Shown: positions 1 to 11,745, numbered from the stretch's first letter. The stretch is DNA of 64,000 nt from Manihot esculenta (GCF_001659605.2 NC_035169.2:8403610-8467609), one strand, 5' to 3'. Notes: generated by a model from the letters alone, not told the origin. Numbers and translations are program-made.

Positions 1-1653
1 CAGGGGCATAGTGCAGGCCACATCTGGTCTTTCTCTTACACATATCATATCATACATATCCAATCGTGCCGGGGGCGTAGTGCAGGCCACACCCGGACTT
101 TCTCTTACATAGTGCCAGGGGCGTAGTGCAGGCCACACCTAGACTTCCACACTAGACTATACCATATCATGTCATATCATATTGAGGAGTAATGGGTCAT
201 CCAACATCCATCCACATCAACATCAAGATATGCAATGCAACATATTCGTGGGTTCTAATGCGAATAACCTAATACATATCACATGGCATTTATGATGCAT
301 GAACATGCTCAAAATCAATTTATTCTTGAAACATAAGGATTCATTCTACTCACCTCAGGCTAGCTCTGAAAAGACTCGGGAGCAGCTATCTCACTGCTGA
401 GGTCCTCGGTTCCTCGGGTCCGAACCTACACAGGTGGACTCAAATGAGGAACCAAACATACAAGAACATTACTCTAAAATACTCCCCAAAACCCCCCTAA
501 AACATCACAAAACAATAATAGAAATCATGCAAAGGAAGGCTGAACAGGGCACTTTCGGCGGCAGGTTCGGCGGCCGAAAGTCCCTCCAGAGCCGAAAGTC
601 ATGCACCTTCGGAGGCACTTTCGGCGGCCGAAGGTTCCTTCCAGAGACGAAACTCATGCATGTTCGGCGGCACCTTCGGCGGCCGAAACTCCCTTCCAGA
701 GCTGAAAGTCCACTTTCGGGGGCAGGGTTCGGCAGCTAAAGGCTTGCCTTCTCGGGCAGGTTCGGCGGCCGAAAGTCCCTTCGGCTGCCGAACCTGAGTT
801 CTTCCAAAGGGCAGAACTCAGCCTCCACAATGCACATTTGCCTCCCAAACCAACCAACTCAAAACCAACACTTCCACAACATGCATACGCACATACATAA
901 GCTCATAGGGGCCTCAAACTATCCTAACCCCCAACTAAAACACATCAAACATAGATATACAGCACACATTGTCCATACATTCAACATTAACCAAAAACTC
1001 AACCTTAACCTAAACATGCATTTCTACCCCCATAAACTTCATAAAACTTGTTTAAAATATGAAATGAGCCAAGGATCTACTCTTACCTCTTGAAGATCGA
1101 GAGGAGAGGCGATCCAACTCGGAGGTGGGAGAGATCTAGCTCCTTGGGCCTCCAAACTTCAAAAACTTGTTCTAAGCTCACAAATCTTCAAAAAACCAAG
1201 TTAAAACTTGTTAAAACTCGAAAGATTTGAGGAAGAACATCAAAATCAACCATGGGAGAGCATGGACACACCGTTGACCGAAAATAGGGGAGAAAGCTCG
1301 CCCGTTTCGACCATGGAACCCTTTTATAGGGGCTGGCCAGACCACCTTCGGCAACCTAAAGTGCCTCCAAAACTCATGCAAGTTCGGCGGCCGAACATGG
1401 GGTTCGGCGGCCGAACCTGAGCCACTTTCGGAAGCCTAACTTGCCCCCCTAAACTATCCCATGTTCGGCGGTCGAACCTGGAAATGCCTCCATGGTCTTT
1501 TTCATTCAAGATTCAGTTTCTTTTTTACTTAAAATCATAAAATACATTAAAACGTTTTATGAAAACATGATTTTACCCTTCTAGAGGTTTTCGACATCCG
1601 AGATTCCACCGGACGGTAGAAATTCCGATACCGGAGTCTAGCCGGGTATTACA
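1..1653 (-). mobile_element. Ty3/gypsy LTR (left-truncated by window edge), minus orientation
   Basis: Reads on the minus strand as an LTR beginning TGTAATACCCGGC at 1653 and continuing past base 1. It matches the 45122-49800 LTRs block for block: the Cys/Gly-rich palindrome clusters (about 541-795 and 1340-1475), the TATA box, the splice-donor block near 1080-1095, and tagged repeats of a GCAGGCCACAC type at 1-150. Identity is clearly below 100 percent, so this is an older family member. It sits directly against an oppositely oriented LTR fragment at 1654, which suggests it was inserted into that older LTR. Short ORFs in it on both strands are by-products of the GC-rich palindromes. Confidence 0.85.
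1321..1328 (-). promoter_or_regulatory. LTR TATA box
   Basis: TATAAAAG on the minus strand, at the same place relative to the palindrome clusters as in three other LTR copies of this family in the window. Confidence 0.6.
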
Positions 1654-2597
1654 TGCTGGATCAGACCTGGGAGACCGTAGAGGCTTGCAGTGAGATAACT
1701 GCGTCAGTGTTAGGCGAGTGTCAGCCAGAGGTGAGTAGAACTGAGCTGATCTAAGCATACTCATGTATCACGAATGCCATGTATATGTATTAGGTTGTTT
1801 GCATTAGAATTCATGAATATGATGCATTGCATAATTTACTGTTGATGTGGATGGATGTTGGATGACCCACTAGCTCTCGAGTATAATATGTTATGATGGA
1901 TATGGAAAGACCATGGCTGCCCATTCTACGCCCCTGACATTATGAATATGTTATGTTATGTTTAAGAGGAAGTCCTGAGGAGTTCCCGTGGAGGGCCGTT
2001 CATTATTGGAATATGTAGAGGGTTACTGGTGACAAGTCCATCTTGATGTGTATTGTTTGTGTTGTGACACATTCCATTTGATCATATGTTTATTAAATTA
2101 TTTTTATGTTCTGCTCACTAGACTCTTATAGCTTATCCCTTTCCCCTAACCCCAGGTTTGCAGGGTAAAAGATAGCTCGGGGAAGTCGGCATAATGGCTG
2201 GTATAGTCTAATGTAATAGTATAGTTGTGGACATGTATTGTTTAATGGATTAAAATTGTGCTTTGCCCTAATTTTTGACCTTTTAATCCCTGTTTACATG
2301 ATTCTTATGTAAAGGTTTTATGTATAAGTTTATGTTTGAACCAAACTTGAGGCGTATGATGTTTACCATGGTAAAGCATTTGATGAGGCTCTAGTATGGG
2401 TTTATGTTTTCAGTTTAATATATGCACGCAGGTCAAGTCTTGATTCATGAAATATTTATGTTTTTATTATATTTTGTAATCATGTATGAGATTTATCAGG
2501 TGTAACAGGATGTACAGTAGATTTGTTATGGGTTCCGGCGACCTTAAGTCGACCTGAACCCTGACACCGATAGCGGTTCGGTTTCCGGGTCGTTACA
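1654..2597 (+). mobile_element. 3' portion of an LTR of the same gypsy family, plus orientation
   Basis: Plus-strand sequence matching the second half of the 45122-47357 LTR: a GCAGTGAG...GTCAGCCAGAGGTGAGT block at 1688-1738, a GTTGGATGACCCA block near 1856, a pyrimidine-rich CCCCAG acceptor-like stretch near 2140-2155, and the terminal CGGGTCGTTACA ending at 2597. Its 5' half is missing at 1654, where the minus-strand LTR abuts. The parsimonious reading is an older LTR split by insertion of the 1-1653 element, with the left half lying outside the window. Confidence 0.75.
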
Positions 2598-3429
2598 TTT
2601 ACAACCTCCAAACTAGGATTTCAATACCAAATCTTATTACAAAACATCAAAATGTTGGCTTAAATTTAAACTTTCTATACTCAAACAATCACAACAATTA
2701 AAAAAATTAAATCAATCCTTCAATTGCAATTAAATTAATCAAACTAAATTGACAATTGGTTAAAAAAAATTAATAAATCAATATTGAATTGAATTATCAG
2801 AAAATTAAATTAAAAAATTGAAAATAAATATTTTTAGTTCAGTTTTTTAAATTTAAATCAAACTATGTTTACACTTAAATTGCTATTATTTCTCTTCCTC
2901 CATAAGCAGTACCAAATAAAGACATCAAAAGTCTTAAGGGAAATTTGGATAAGAAGTTAGTAAAGTGAAAAAATAAAAAATTAAGGTTATGTTTGTATGG
3001 GAGAGAAATTAAGAAGGAAAATTTTAAAGGAAAATATAAATGTTGTTTTTTTTTGTTTAAATTGAAGAAAAATTGAGATAAAAAATAGACGAAAAATAAT
3101 AAAAAAAATTTATTATTTATTTTATCTCCCATTAAAATAACTCTTTTTTTTAAAATAATAAAATAACTCATTTGAATCATTGAATGTTTATGCATTTGAT
3201 GGGTAAAAATTTTCAGTTTTCTCATGGGATGGGTCCCATGAAAACTGCGGATCAGGCCGGTGAACATCTGCCACGTCCACAAAGCAGAAATTAAGAAAGA
3301 GAGAGCCAAAGAGGGGAAATGAATGAAGCGACGTATATGACAAATAAAATAACACTGCAAGCAATTATTCCAGACCCTTTTGCTAACGCGATTCGACCAG
3401 CCACACAGATAGAGATATATAGAGAGAGA
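2598..3429. other. Intergenic AT-rich DNA and presumed promoter of the SR-like gene
   Basis: About 830 bp of AT-rich sequence. No gene is supported. A long minus-strand open frame overlaps it but has AT-driven composition and no recognisable family. The last 200 bp become less AT-rich and probably hold the promoter of the gene beginning near 3430; I could not define a TATA box with confidence. Confidence 0.4.
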
Positions 3430-4294
3430 CGAGAGTGCAAGTGGAGATTCTAAACACAGCGATCCCGTGGTTTCTATCACTTTCTCCTGGTATCTACTTC
3501 TTTCTACTTCTACTTGGGTTTGGATATTTCATTCTATGTGCAGCCATTTTTATGCTGTTTTATGTATTACTTTTTAGTGCATGTGTGGTGCTTGATTAAA
3601 TGCCTGACTATTTACCTCCTACTTTCGCCTCTTTTTCTCCGATGTTGTTTCTTTCCGTTGTTTAGTGCAAGTCTTATGGAGTTTTCATTTGTTTCTAAGA
3701 GTTGCTGTACGTTTGAAGTTAGGTATTGTATTGCCACTTCTATTAATCTTGAGCTTAGATGGATTGGATTTGTGTTTGACATTGATTATTGAGGCAGTCG
3801 ATGGCCATCTGTATGTCTTAAATCCGGGGGAAGATATTTAGCTAGGGTTTTGGCCTCTTTGGCACAAGTCTTTTGTGGACTATTTTTCTAGCTTACGTTT
3901 TGCAATTTTCTTATGATGGAAACATATGATCTTGTGGTGTCTTTGGTGTTTTTAGATGCTGATATTAAAGAAAAACTTTCATATCGTTTTTTTTTCCGTA
4001 ATGAAGAGCAGATATCAAGTAAGGAATCATATATCCATTTTAGTTGTTTTGCGAGGGTGTGAAACTTGTTTCTTGATTGATAATTGAAGCATGAGAACTA
4101 TTTGATATGTATAATCCATTTGGAGGAATTTGTAGTTTGGTACTATCAAACTCTAGCATGTTATGATTTGTTACACGATTAGCTAGATCTATACATGTCA
4201 AGAGTAATATTATTTCTGTTCTCATTAAAGTGATTCTCCTCTCTTTGAAAGTTATTAATAGATATCTGTTTTGAGAACTTAGTTTTGGCTGCAG
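3430..4294 (+). other. 5' UTR exon and leader intron of the SR-like gene
   Basis: A GA-rich leader (about 3420-3489) ends in CTCCTG followed by a GT donor at 3490. The next good acceptor, GGCTGCAG, ends at 4294, immediately before the ATG of the coding exon. This gives a leader intron of about 805 bp (3490-4294), a common arrangement in plant splicing-factor genes. Transcription start is inferred from composition only. Short open frames inside this interval are treated as intronic. Confidence 0.5.
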
Positions 4295-6382
4295 ATGTCG
4301 TTGTACATTGGTAATCTATCATCTCGCACTCGTAAAGATGAACTTGAGCGTGTCTTCCAAAGGTTTGGACGATGCAGCGTACGTTTCAAAGATGGGTATG
4401 GATTTGTGGTATATGATTTCCCTCCAAATGCAGAGAAAGCTTTGAGAGCACTACAAAAGAGGTACATTTGTGGTGAGCCATTAACTCTCACATGGTCAAA
4501 TAAACAGCCCAGACCATTTAAGAGATCATCAAGGACTGCTAGATCATATGAGCCACAGCACAGCAGAGATTCTTTGAGAGGAAAGCTTGTTAAAGGAAAG
4601 TTGGGTTCAAATGATCAGGATAACAGGATGAGTATTAAGCGATCAAATGGTATTCGGAGACAGCATGGTTCAAGTGATATGCATGATAAAGAGGTGGCCT
4701 ACTGTGAGGATAATGCCAAAAAAAACTTGGCAGAAGAGCGTCATGGCTATAGGGAAGATATTGTCGATGAAGGTGGTAGGTTTGAACCTGACCCAGTAGA
4801 CAATGACAGATGGGATGAGCAATTCAATGTTCGACCAAGTGAAAATGGTGGCGAAAATGATATAGAATTTGACAGGTATGAACCTTACCAAGGTTGTGAC
4901 AGGAAATATGATGATGAAATCCATCAGGTGGCCTATGCTGGTGGTTGTTCTGATCCACAAAGCTCCCCAAAGGGTGTAGGTCGAGATCAAGTTGATGAAT
5001 TGAAGTTGAAGCAACCTAGTGAATCAAAAGTCCAGTTAACTTGCTACAGATGTGGAGGTTTTGGTCACAAGATGCGCAATTGTCCCCAGTTAAATACTTC
5101 ATTGAGAAAGTCCACCAGGTTTGATCTTAGGCATGATGATGATATCAATAGGAAAGGTAGAGGTGAAAGTGAGCTGGGAATATTTGGATCCAGTTCACAG
5201 GAACGGCTGCGGTCAAGTGGGGATGCAGTACCAAAAAGGCAACTCAAGAATGATGTGCAATCACATGACTTAAGAAAACATCAAAGTTTAAGTGGTGGAA
5301 GCTCCCCTGTGGGGCAGAAAACTGATAAGTCTCGAAAAAAGCACCATGAACGAAATAAGCGAACTAGGAAGGAAACCAGATCTCCAAAAAGATACAGTGC
5401 AAAGAGAGTAAGAAGGTCATATTCATCTCCTCCCCGATCTGATTACACTGCATCTCGATCTCACTCAGCTCGTCAATCTTCTGATCATGTGAAAAGGTCT
5501 GGTTCCCAATCTAGATCAAGGTCAGTATCTTCCAGAGCAGATTCATTGTTGTCTGAATCTAGGTCTAGTTCAACATCACTTTATTCTAGATCCAAAAGCT
5601 CCAAGTATAGGGCAAGGTCAAGCTCCCGCTCACCTTTGTCTGCCTCACTTGGTCAACCCTTACCATCTTGTTCAAATAAGGCCCAGTTTAATCTGAAAGG
5701 ATGTTCAGATAATGCTACTACTCCAGATTCCAAAGCAATTTTGGTTGAGCAAGGGCAACCTGTAGCATGTGATAATAGCTCAGACAATGCAAAACTTGAC
5801 AATGGAATGGTGGCAGTGAACGATGAAAACTCAGTGCCTCATTCCCAAGCGGAAATTGAAATGGAGAAAGACCAGCTTCTGGTGAAGGGTAAACAGGACT
5901 GCCAAATGGCATCTGCCTCATTCTGTGAAGTAACAAATCCAAACGCGTTGGCAGCAGAGAAGGGTGCAGTTCATGCTGAGAGTTTTTCTCCAGAAAAAAT
6001 TGTAGAAATGAACTGTGGAAATTCTGAAGAGATGACAGAGCATGTGCATGTTCCAATTAAGAATCTAGATTCAGAATCTCCTGTCTGTTCATTGTCAGGT
6101 CATTTGACAAGCCTTTCCTCAGAGGATTTATGCATGGTTCTCAAGCATTATTATGGTCTTGATCTTCAAGATGAAAATGAAAAGCAATTACCTGCTGACG
6201 CGTACTTTGGTTCTGCTCGCTTGTGGCCGTGGGAGGTTATTTACTATAGGAGGTTGAAGAAGGGTGCTATTTCTGTTGAGAACTATTCCAGGCGAGTTGA
6301 TCAGAATAGGGAATTTGGTATAGTTGACAGATATATCAGAAGTAGCAGTGGATGGGAAGAATTGGGCCCAGGGATTCCTTGA
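4295..6382 (+). CDS. SR-like RNA-binding protein with RRM, CCHC zinc knuckle and RS-rich region
   Basis: A 695-residue open frame in one exon. Residues 1-71 form an RRM: an RNP2-like LYIGNL near residues 3-8 and an RNP1-like DGYGFVVYDF near 32-42. A CX2CX4HX4C zinc knuckle has C250, C253, H258 and C263. Residues about 368-455 are rich in RS/SR dipeptides. The last 90 residues (SLSSEDLCMVLKHYYGLDL onward, then PADAYFGSARLWPWEVIYYR) look like a separate conserved tail. RRM plus one CCHC knuckle plus an RS region recalls plant RS2Z/RSZ splicing factors, but this protein is far longer and has an extended acidic linker, so it is better described as SR-like. Expected role: nuclear pre-mRNA binding and splicing. 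The ATG directly follows a splice acceptor and opens the RRM, which supports this start. No exact gene name is claimed. Confidence 0.88.
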   Translation: MSLYIGNLSSRTRKDELERVFQRFGRCSVRFKDGYGFVVYDFPPNAEKALRALQKRYICGEPLTLTWSNKQPRPFKRSSRTARSYEPQHSRDSLRGKLVKGKLGSNDQDNRMSIKRSNGIRRQHGSSDMHDKEVAYCEDNAKKNLAEERHGYREDIVDEGGRFEPDPVDNDRWDEQFNVRPSENGGENDIEFDRYEPYQGCDRKYDDEIHQVAYAGGCSDPQSSPKGVGRDQVDELKLKQPSESKVQLTCYRCGGFGHKMRNCPQLNTSLRKSTRFDLRHDDDINRKGRGESELGIFGSSSQERLRSSGDAVPKRQLKNDVQSHDLRKHQSLSGGSSPVGQKTDKSRKKHHERNKRTRKETRSPKRYSAKRVRRSYSSPPRSDYTASRSHSARQSSDHVKRSGSQSRSRSVSSRADSLLSESRSSSTSLYSRSKSSKYRARSSSRSPLSASLGQPLPSCSNKAQFNLKGCSDNATTPDSKAILVEQGQPVACDNSSDNAKLDNGMVAVNDENSVPHSQAEIEMEKDQLLVKGKQDCQMASASFCEVTNPNALAAEKGAVHAESFSPEKIVEMNCGNSEEMTEHVHVPIKNLDSESPVCSLSGHLTSLSSEDLCMVLKHYYGLDLQDENEKQLPADAYFGSARLWPWEVIYYRRLKKGAISVENYSRRVDQNREFGIVDRYIRSSSGWEELGPGIP

Positions 6383-6854
6383 AAGCTTTTTATAGTTGGT
6401 TTTTTGTGGTTAGCTGTTTTAGAACTTAAGCATGGCTGAACCTTTGATACTTCAATCCTTATTAGAGTTAATATGCAATATCTAGTGGATAATTAAGGAG
6501 AAATTTTGATAAGGTAACTTAATTCATAATATGTTTCTCATTCTCATTTTCAAAGTGTTCTATTGAACTTTTAGAATCCATACTATTGTATTTAGAAGGT
6601 TGCTTCTGAGCTTGGGTGTTCTGCATTTTGTACATGTCATAAAATGAAGTTGAATTTAGTACTTTTCTTTTGTTCCTGATTTAATGAGGCTTCCTCTGGT
6701 GTTCTTTTTAATGCTGTTAGTGGATCTTCTTAATTCCTCAGCTGTAATTCAATCCCTTTTCTGTTCATAAAACTTCTTCCCACTGAATATTATAGAGACC
6801 ATTGAGTGCCTTCTTATTTAACAGTTCGTCTGTAGGATAGAATTGCATGGAAGT
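6383..6854. other. 3' flank / probable 3' UTR of the SR-like gene
   Basis: AT-rich sequence following the stop codon; likely contains the polyadenylation site. No other feature seen. Confidence 0.4.
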
Positions 6855-7101
6855 TGTTAAATTTGGGTCAGGCCTAACTCACTCCAAAAGCTAGCTCAAG
6901 GGGACACCCCCTCACGCCCAGAATTTTTACTGGTGCGTGGCACATTTATGGGGCGCCCAACATCGGATGGAGAGGCTCTGATACCATGTTAAATTTGGGT
7001 CAGGCCTAACTCACCCCAAAAGCTAGCTCAAGGGAGAGGAGTACCTATGACTCATATAAGGGGCACATTACCCCTTTCCACAACCGATGTGGGATTCAAC
7101 A
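6855..7101 (-). mobile_element. TRIM-type miniature LTR retrotransposon with truncated 3' LTR
   Basis: On the minus strand a 115-bp LTR (7101 down to 6987) starts TGTTGAATCCCACATCGG and ends AAATTTAACA. It is followed at once by TGGTATCAGAGCC (6986-6974), the initiator-tRNA-Met primer binding site. A short non-coding internal region and a purine-rich tract follow, then a second LTR copy of only about 50 bp (6904-6855) that has lost its 5' part. Perfect 5-bp TSDs GAAGT flank it (6850-6854 and 7102-7106). No protein is encoded. The size and layout fit TRIM elements, mobilised by other elements' proteins. Confidence 0.85.
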
Positions 7102-7106
7102 GAAGT

Positions 7107-8646
7107 CATTGCTTAATGTTAATTGTAGTATTCCAACCTTGTCAAAGTTCACTAGTTTAGGATACTCGTTTCTCCGATGTTGGAATATATAATTAATGGT
7201 GAAATTCTGAGCAAAGTTATTTAACTAAAATTCATCAGCAAGTACACTTTTTCTTTCCAACTATTCAGCAGCTTAACAGTAATTACCAGTAAGATTGCTT
7301 GACGAAATGATGCTATTGAAGGTAAAAAAAAAAAAGTTGCTGTAAACATGCAGGCTCATTAGATTGAGTTTTCTATTTTCTGACTGCAGGCAGGCTTCAT
7401 TCAGATTTTCATTTTCAGTTTCTGCTCTTTGTCCTGAATTGTAAAACATTAACATCACTGCAAACAGAGTTTTCAAGGTTCGTAAGAGATCAAGGAGAAA
7501 TGTTTGTGGGAGGGGTGAAAGATTTTATTAGTTACTTTGATTTCCTTCATTAGGCCCAAACATGTTCAGAGTGCAATTTCAATTGAAGTTTTACAGTCCA
7601 TTGTTTTAGATTGTAAGTTTCAAATCAAAGATCTGTTATTTTCAAAAAGAAAAAAAAAAAAAAGAAAAGAGAAGAATCAGAGTGACAATGTAGATGCATC
7701 AGTTTGTTTTTAAGATGCTGTGCTTACAGTACAGCTTCATTGAAGTGGTCAAAAGCAAATCTACAAGGAACAAGGGAGAGTGGTGCATTTTTAGTACATC
7801 AGGAGTGCTACAAGGGACCCACTACTGGTTTGCGGACTTGATATATGCTTAATACTGACCTTGCATTAAACCAGCCATTTTGTTTCATTTCATGTGGTCC
7901 ATACTATGCATGAACAAAGTTGAAGCTCACTCATTTTATTCCTGAGTGGAATGGCGTCTGGTGCTACGATATTTCTGAACTTAGAAAACCACTTTTCAGA
8001 AAACTACAGCTGTTATTGCTAGTTTTGATCCATTGCCTGTGGCAAATGTTTTGAATGGAAATTTGTCCTTTATATTTTTGCCTACTTTCCTCTTCATCCA
8101 TGTTGAATAGTGGTTTCATGGTCTCTTATTGCCTTTGCTCTTTCAGAAATGGAGTTTCAAATCATGTCCTTATATTGGTTTCAATATTTAGCACGACTCC
8201 TAAGGTGTTTGGTAAAGTGGCTTTGTTGACTTGCATGCATTGGGAAGGCTAAAATGCTTCATCTGTGTAAATTTTCCAAGTGCTGTATTATTTAACTGAT
8301 GTAGAAAATTTATAATCCAATTATGGGTAGTTGATTCGAGATTAACTCATTTAGTTTGTTCTGAGAACCATATTTTGATAATAGATTAGGCTTTGAGAGT
8401 TAATGTACTGTCAAATCTTGAAAACATTACATAAAGGATTTTGAGTATTTTGCTTATATGATGTAAAATGGAGTTGCATGGACATATAATTGATTGGTAT
8501 TTATACTCGCTCTGTTTTCTGTTTTGTTGATTGCATGCCTAGTCTCAGATCGTAATATTTTAGCAACTGATGCTTTTCATCTGTTTTCTTCTTTTGTATT
8601 CCCTTGTCTAATAAGGAGATTATTTTAAGATTGCTTTATAGCTGCA
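7107..8646. other. Intergenic sequence, no gene supported
   Basis: Read on both strands; only short AT-driven open frames and poly-A/poly-T runs. It could be intronic or 3'-flanking sequence of the SR-like gene, given the RRM-like fragments that follow. Confidence 0.35.
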
Positions 8647-8949
8647 GGTTGGTAATTTCTCAATGCAGGAAAAAAAGGACATAATTTACAGGTATTATGG
8701 ATCAATCCAAAATGTAAATTTTTTCTGATTAACCTTTGGTTTTCACCCTTCTTCACTTTTTCTGATCTTAACTGCAGGTCTTTCACATAATTTGTTAAGA
8801 ATTTGAGGATTCCATTTGACTTTTGTGCTCAGTTTATGGTCATAGGAGCATCTTCTGCTCACTTTCTTTACATGAAAAAAATTGATGGCCACCACTGTCA
8901 AGGCTCAAGAGTTCATCATAAACTCCAGCAGTCTAGCATGATATTTTAA
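8647..8949 (+). pseudogene. Decayed RRM fragment in two exon-like blocks
   Basis: Block 1 follows an acceptor-like GCTGCAG at 8641-8647 and reads VGNFSMQEKKDIIYRYYG then SIQNV, ending at a GTAAAT donor-like site near 8714. This resembles the beta1-alpha1-beta2 part of an SR-protein RRM. Block 2 follows GTGCTCAG ending at 8832 and reads FMVIGASSAHFLYMKKIDGH then HCQGSRVHHKL, matching the alpha2-beta4 end of an RRM (the usual DG...GSR pattern). The RNP1 core (typically xFAFVEF) is missing between the blocks, and both blocks run into stops. It lies 2.3 kb downstream of the SR-like gene on the same strand and may be a broken duplicate or an unused 3' exon set. Recognised by eye only. Confidence 0.4.
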
Positions 8950-10444
8950 GGTTAGTTCATTCTTTCTAGTAATTACTACCTTAAGTCTTAAGATTGATAT
9001 TACTGATCATTCAACGGATATTGTCGGATTTTTCTTCTCTCATATTTTCTATAAGTTTGAGTTAAACGGATGAAAATTTTATTGAATTACTAGTTAGGCC
9101 AAGTCAAAACTAAAAATAGCTGCTAACAGATGCACATACAACTGATATGCATGTGAAACAGGCAAACACTCAATACACAACAATGCCCTTGGAATGTTAT
9201 TTTTATCGCCACAATGTTCTTAGTATATGGATTCTCTTGATAATGGATATGTACAAATTTAGAAAAAGTTTCCAGACACTTGTAGATTTGTCAGGGATGT
9301 CATTGGATAATGATCTTGAATTGGATTTTTCATTTATAGATTTGACAAGGATATTTTTTATCTATCTGGATCTGTATTGGACTTTTCAAATAGAAAAATG
9401 TCACTAGCGCTTGGTCTGGCAACTTGGTCTATATAACGTTAGCTAGTCAAACCAGCCATTAAAGAATGGTCCCAACTTTGATAACACTAGGTGGTGGTGC
9501 TTAATTTCATTTTTTGAGGCATGGACTATTTTAAGTCTCGGACTATTTTCAAAGTCTCTATGTAAAACCTTTGAATGATGATTTCTGATTGCGTGGTTGT
9601 GTGCTGTGGCCTTCTTTCCTGTGTCCACTTGGGCAGTATGACGTGATTTTATTTGTTTCCGCTGGTCATTCTAATGTGTATGATACACTTGCTTATGCTA
9701 CTCCATTCTTCCCACAAACACTCATTTTTTATCTACCCTAAATTATAAGCTATTTTCTTTTTTAGAAGATGCTATATTTATTAGTTCTTGTTTAGGTTTC
9801 CTTTGTTTGCGGAAAATAACTTGCTTGTGGAAAAGATTTTTGGTGAAAAACATTTTCCACAATATTTTTCATGGAAAATATTTTTCAAAAAAATAACTTA
9901 TTTTCATTTTTATTGTAATTTAAAAATAAAAAATATTAATAAATACATATATAACAGTGTTAATAAGATTCATAAAGTCTAGAAAATGACTTTTTATTTT
10001 CTCTAGAGGAAGTTATTTTTTTTAAAAATGACTATATTTTATCTTTGACCAGTAAAGTATTTTCTATTGACTGATTTTCTTGAGTGCACAAACGTTTACA
10101 TCCTGTGAAATAAATGGAGGCCTAATGCACTAAAAAAATAAAGTTTATTAATTTCAAGAATAATTTATTATGAGTTATTTAATTTTTAAATTGAGCAATA
10201 TAAATAGAATGTATCGTAGGAAAAAGCAAAATTTATTTCTTTAAACTATATTCCATAAACATACTTTTGTGGGACGAAAGTAACATTTTTTTTTGGAGGT
10301 TATTTGAATAATAAATATTCACTGGAATTGAAGGTTTGAACATACTCTTTTCTGACATTTTACTATCATGCTTCAAAAATCTGGTAAACTTGATATGGTT
10401 CCCTGGGCTTTCTAATGTTATAAAACAATATATGAGAGAGAGGG

Positions 10445-10479
<35 letters not shown>

Positions 10480-11745
10480 CATTATGTGAGAGTTAAGGAA
10501 GCAGGATAGAAAAAGATACAATTAAAGAGTGAGAACGTGCACAAGAAAGAGTCGTAGAGAAGGTTTCTTACCAAAATAGAGAATGGCCCCAGAAAGGTGG
10601 CATTTATCGAGTAATGAGAAAAGCTAGTGAAAAGGAAAGCAAAAGAAAAGATTGAACAATAGAGGTGAAGGTGGAATTAAATTTGTATTTATCATCTGAC
10701 GTAATACCCTTATTATTCTCAACTGTCTCAATTACTCTTGCATTTATTTGTTTTTAATAGTCATTCAATCTTATATAGTCCCTCTTTTTTCAATGCTCGA
10801 ACTACCCAACGTCCCCTCTTTAACCTCTTCTTCATTTACTTAATTACCGTTAATATTTTCCCCTCAACTAAAATTCTTTTGCCCTATCTGTATTACCCTA
10901 TTTATCCTTAAATAGCATATTATAATTATTTTCTTCTTTCTGTTAAAATAATTCATTACAACAATATATCTTGTGCTTATCTGCCCTTCTGACCGTTACA
11001 ATGTTCGTCTGTAACTCTGTATTGCATAACCAGGGAATCTGTTCATAGCCTTGTCACTTACCCTATGTGCTTCTACAGATTTTGAGGTTCCAAATTCATT
11101 TTTTGAATTGAAACAGAAAAACCAAGAGCATTTTCCTGATCATGTGTTTGTTGCTTGTTGATTAGGATATTCTTTGCACTGATGTTGTTTCATGTATTCT
11201 CCATTCTAGTTTAGCTCTTAATCTTTTGTTATTAGCATATAATCTTTCATTAGGTGGAGATAAGCATATGGTGGTAACTGTGGGGCATGAGTTGTCCCAC
11301 TGTCATCTTCTAAAACTGTTCTTCAAGTACAAAAGTATCTTATTTCCAGTTATAGATTTACCCATCCCATGACTATGCATATTAAATTGATTGATTATTT
11401 ATTCTCCCATTATTTTAGATGACATGGGCATTGCTGCACTGCCTGGTAATTATGAACGTGGCATTTTCTGATTGGAAGTGAGATAAAATAAACTTAAAAT
11501 GCAAAAGGCTAATATTAAAAAAAAAAAACTGCACAGGATAAAATCATAAAGTACCTAACATTCATAGGAATATTTGGCTGCTGCAAGGAACACGATTACA
11601 TTGTCTTCTGCAAAAGAGGGAAGAAAGCTGAAACGAAAAAAAACACGCAGATACTACCTCTAAGTCCAAACAGCTCCTATTCTTTGTTCTATGACTAGAA
11701 AAAGGTTAGAAATAAAATATATGAGAGAAAGAGGGATAGAGGATA
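8950..11745. other. Intergenic region with GA microsatellite and foldback-like AT segment
   Basis: No gene supported. About 9805-10085 is rich in inverted GGAAAA/TTTTCC motifs and resembles a decayed foldback or MITE; a similar segment occurs near 37505-37800. A GA microsatellite lies at 10434-10479. The rest is AT-rich single-copy-looking sequence. Confidence 0.35.
10434..10479. repeat. (GA)n microsatellite
   Basis: About 46 bp of nearly pure GA dinucleotide repeat with a few interruptions (GGGG, GAAAG). Confidence 0.9.

Noticed and set aside
434..857. Overlapping open frames on both strands encoding Phe-Gly-Gly-Arg and Ala-Ala-Glu-rich peptides (also near 1208-1509, 24360-24628, 45243-46211, 47687-48655)
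   Set aside because: They arise from the TTCGGC-N-GCCGAA repeats, which are open in several frames on both strands. They are not genes.
2875..3480. 201-codon open frame on the minus strand
   Set aside because: Phe/Leu/Ser-rich from AT-rich DNA, overlaps the promoter and leader of the SR-like gene, no family features.
3514..3792. 92-codon plus-strand open frame upstream of the SR-like gene
   Set aside because: Lies in the leader intron; T-rich composition gives hydrophobic residues by chance.
6855..7101. Cassandra-type TRIM carrying a 5S rRNA-like promoter
   Set aside because: The 115-bp LTR shows no recognisable 5S internal promoter sequence; a generic TRIM fits better.
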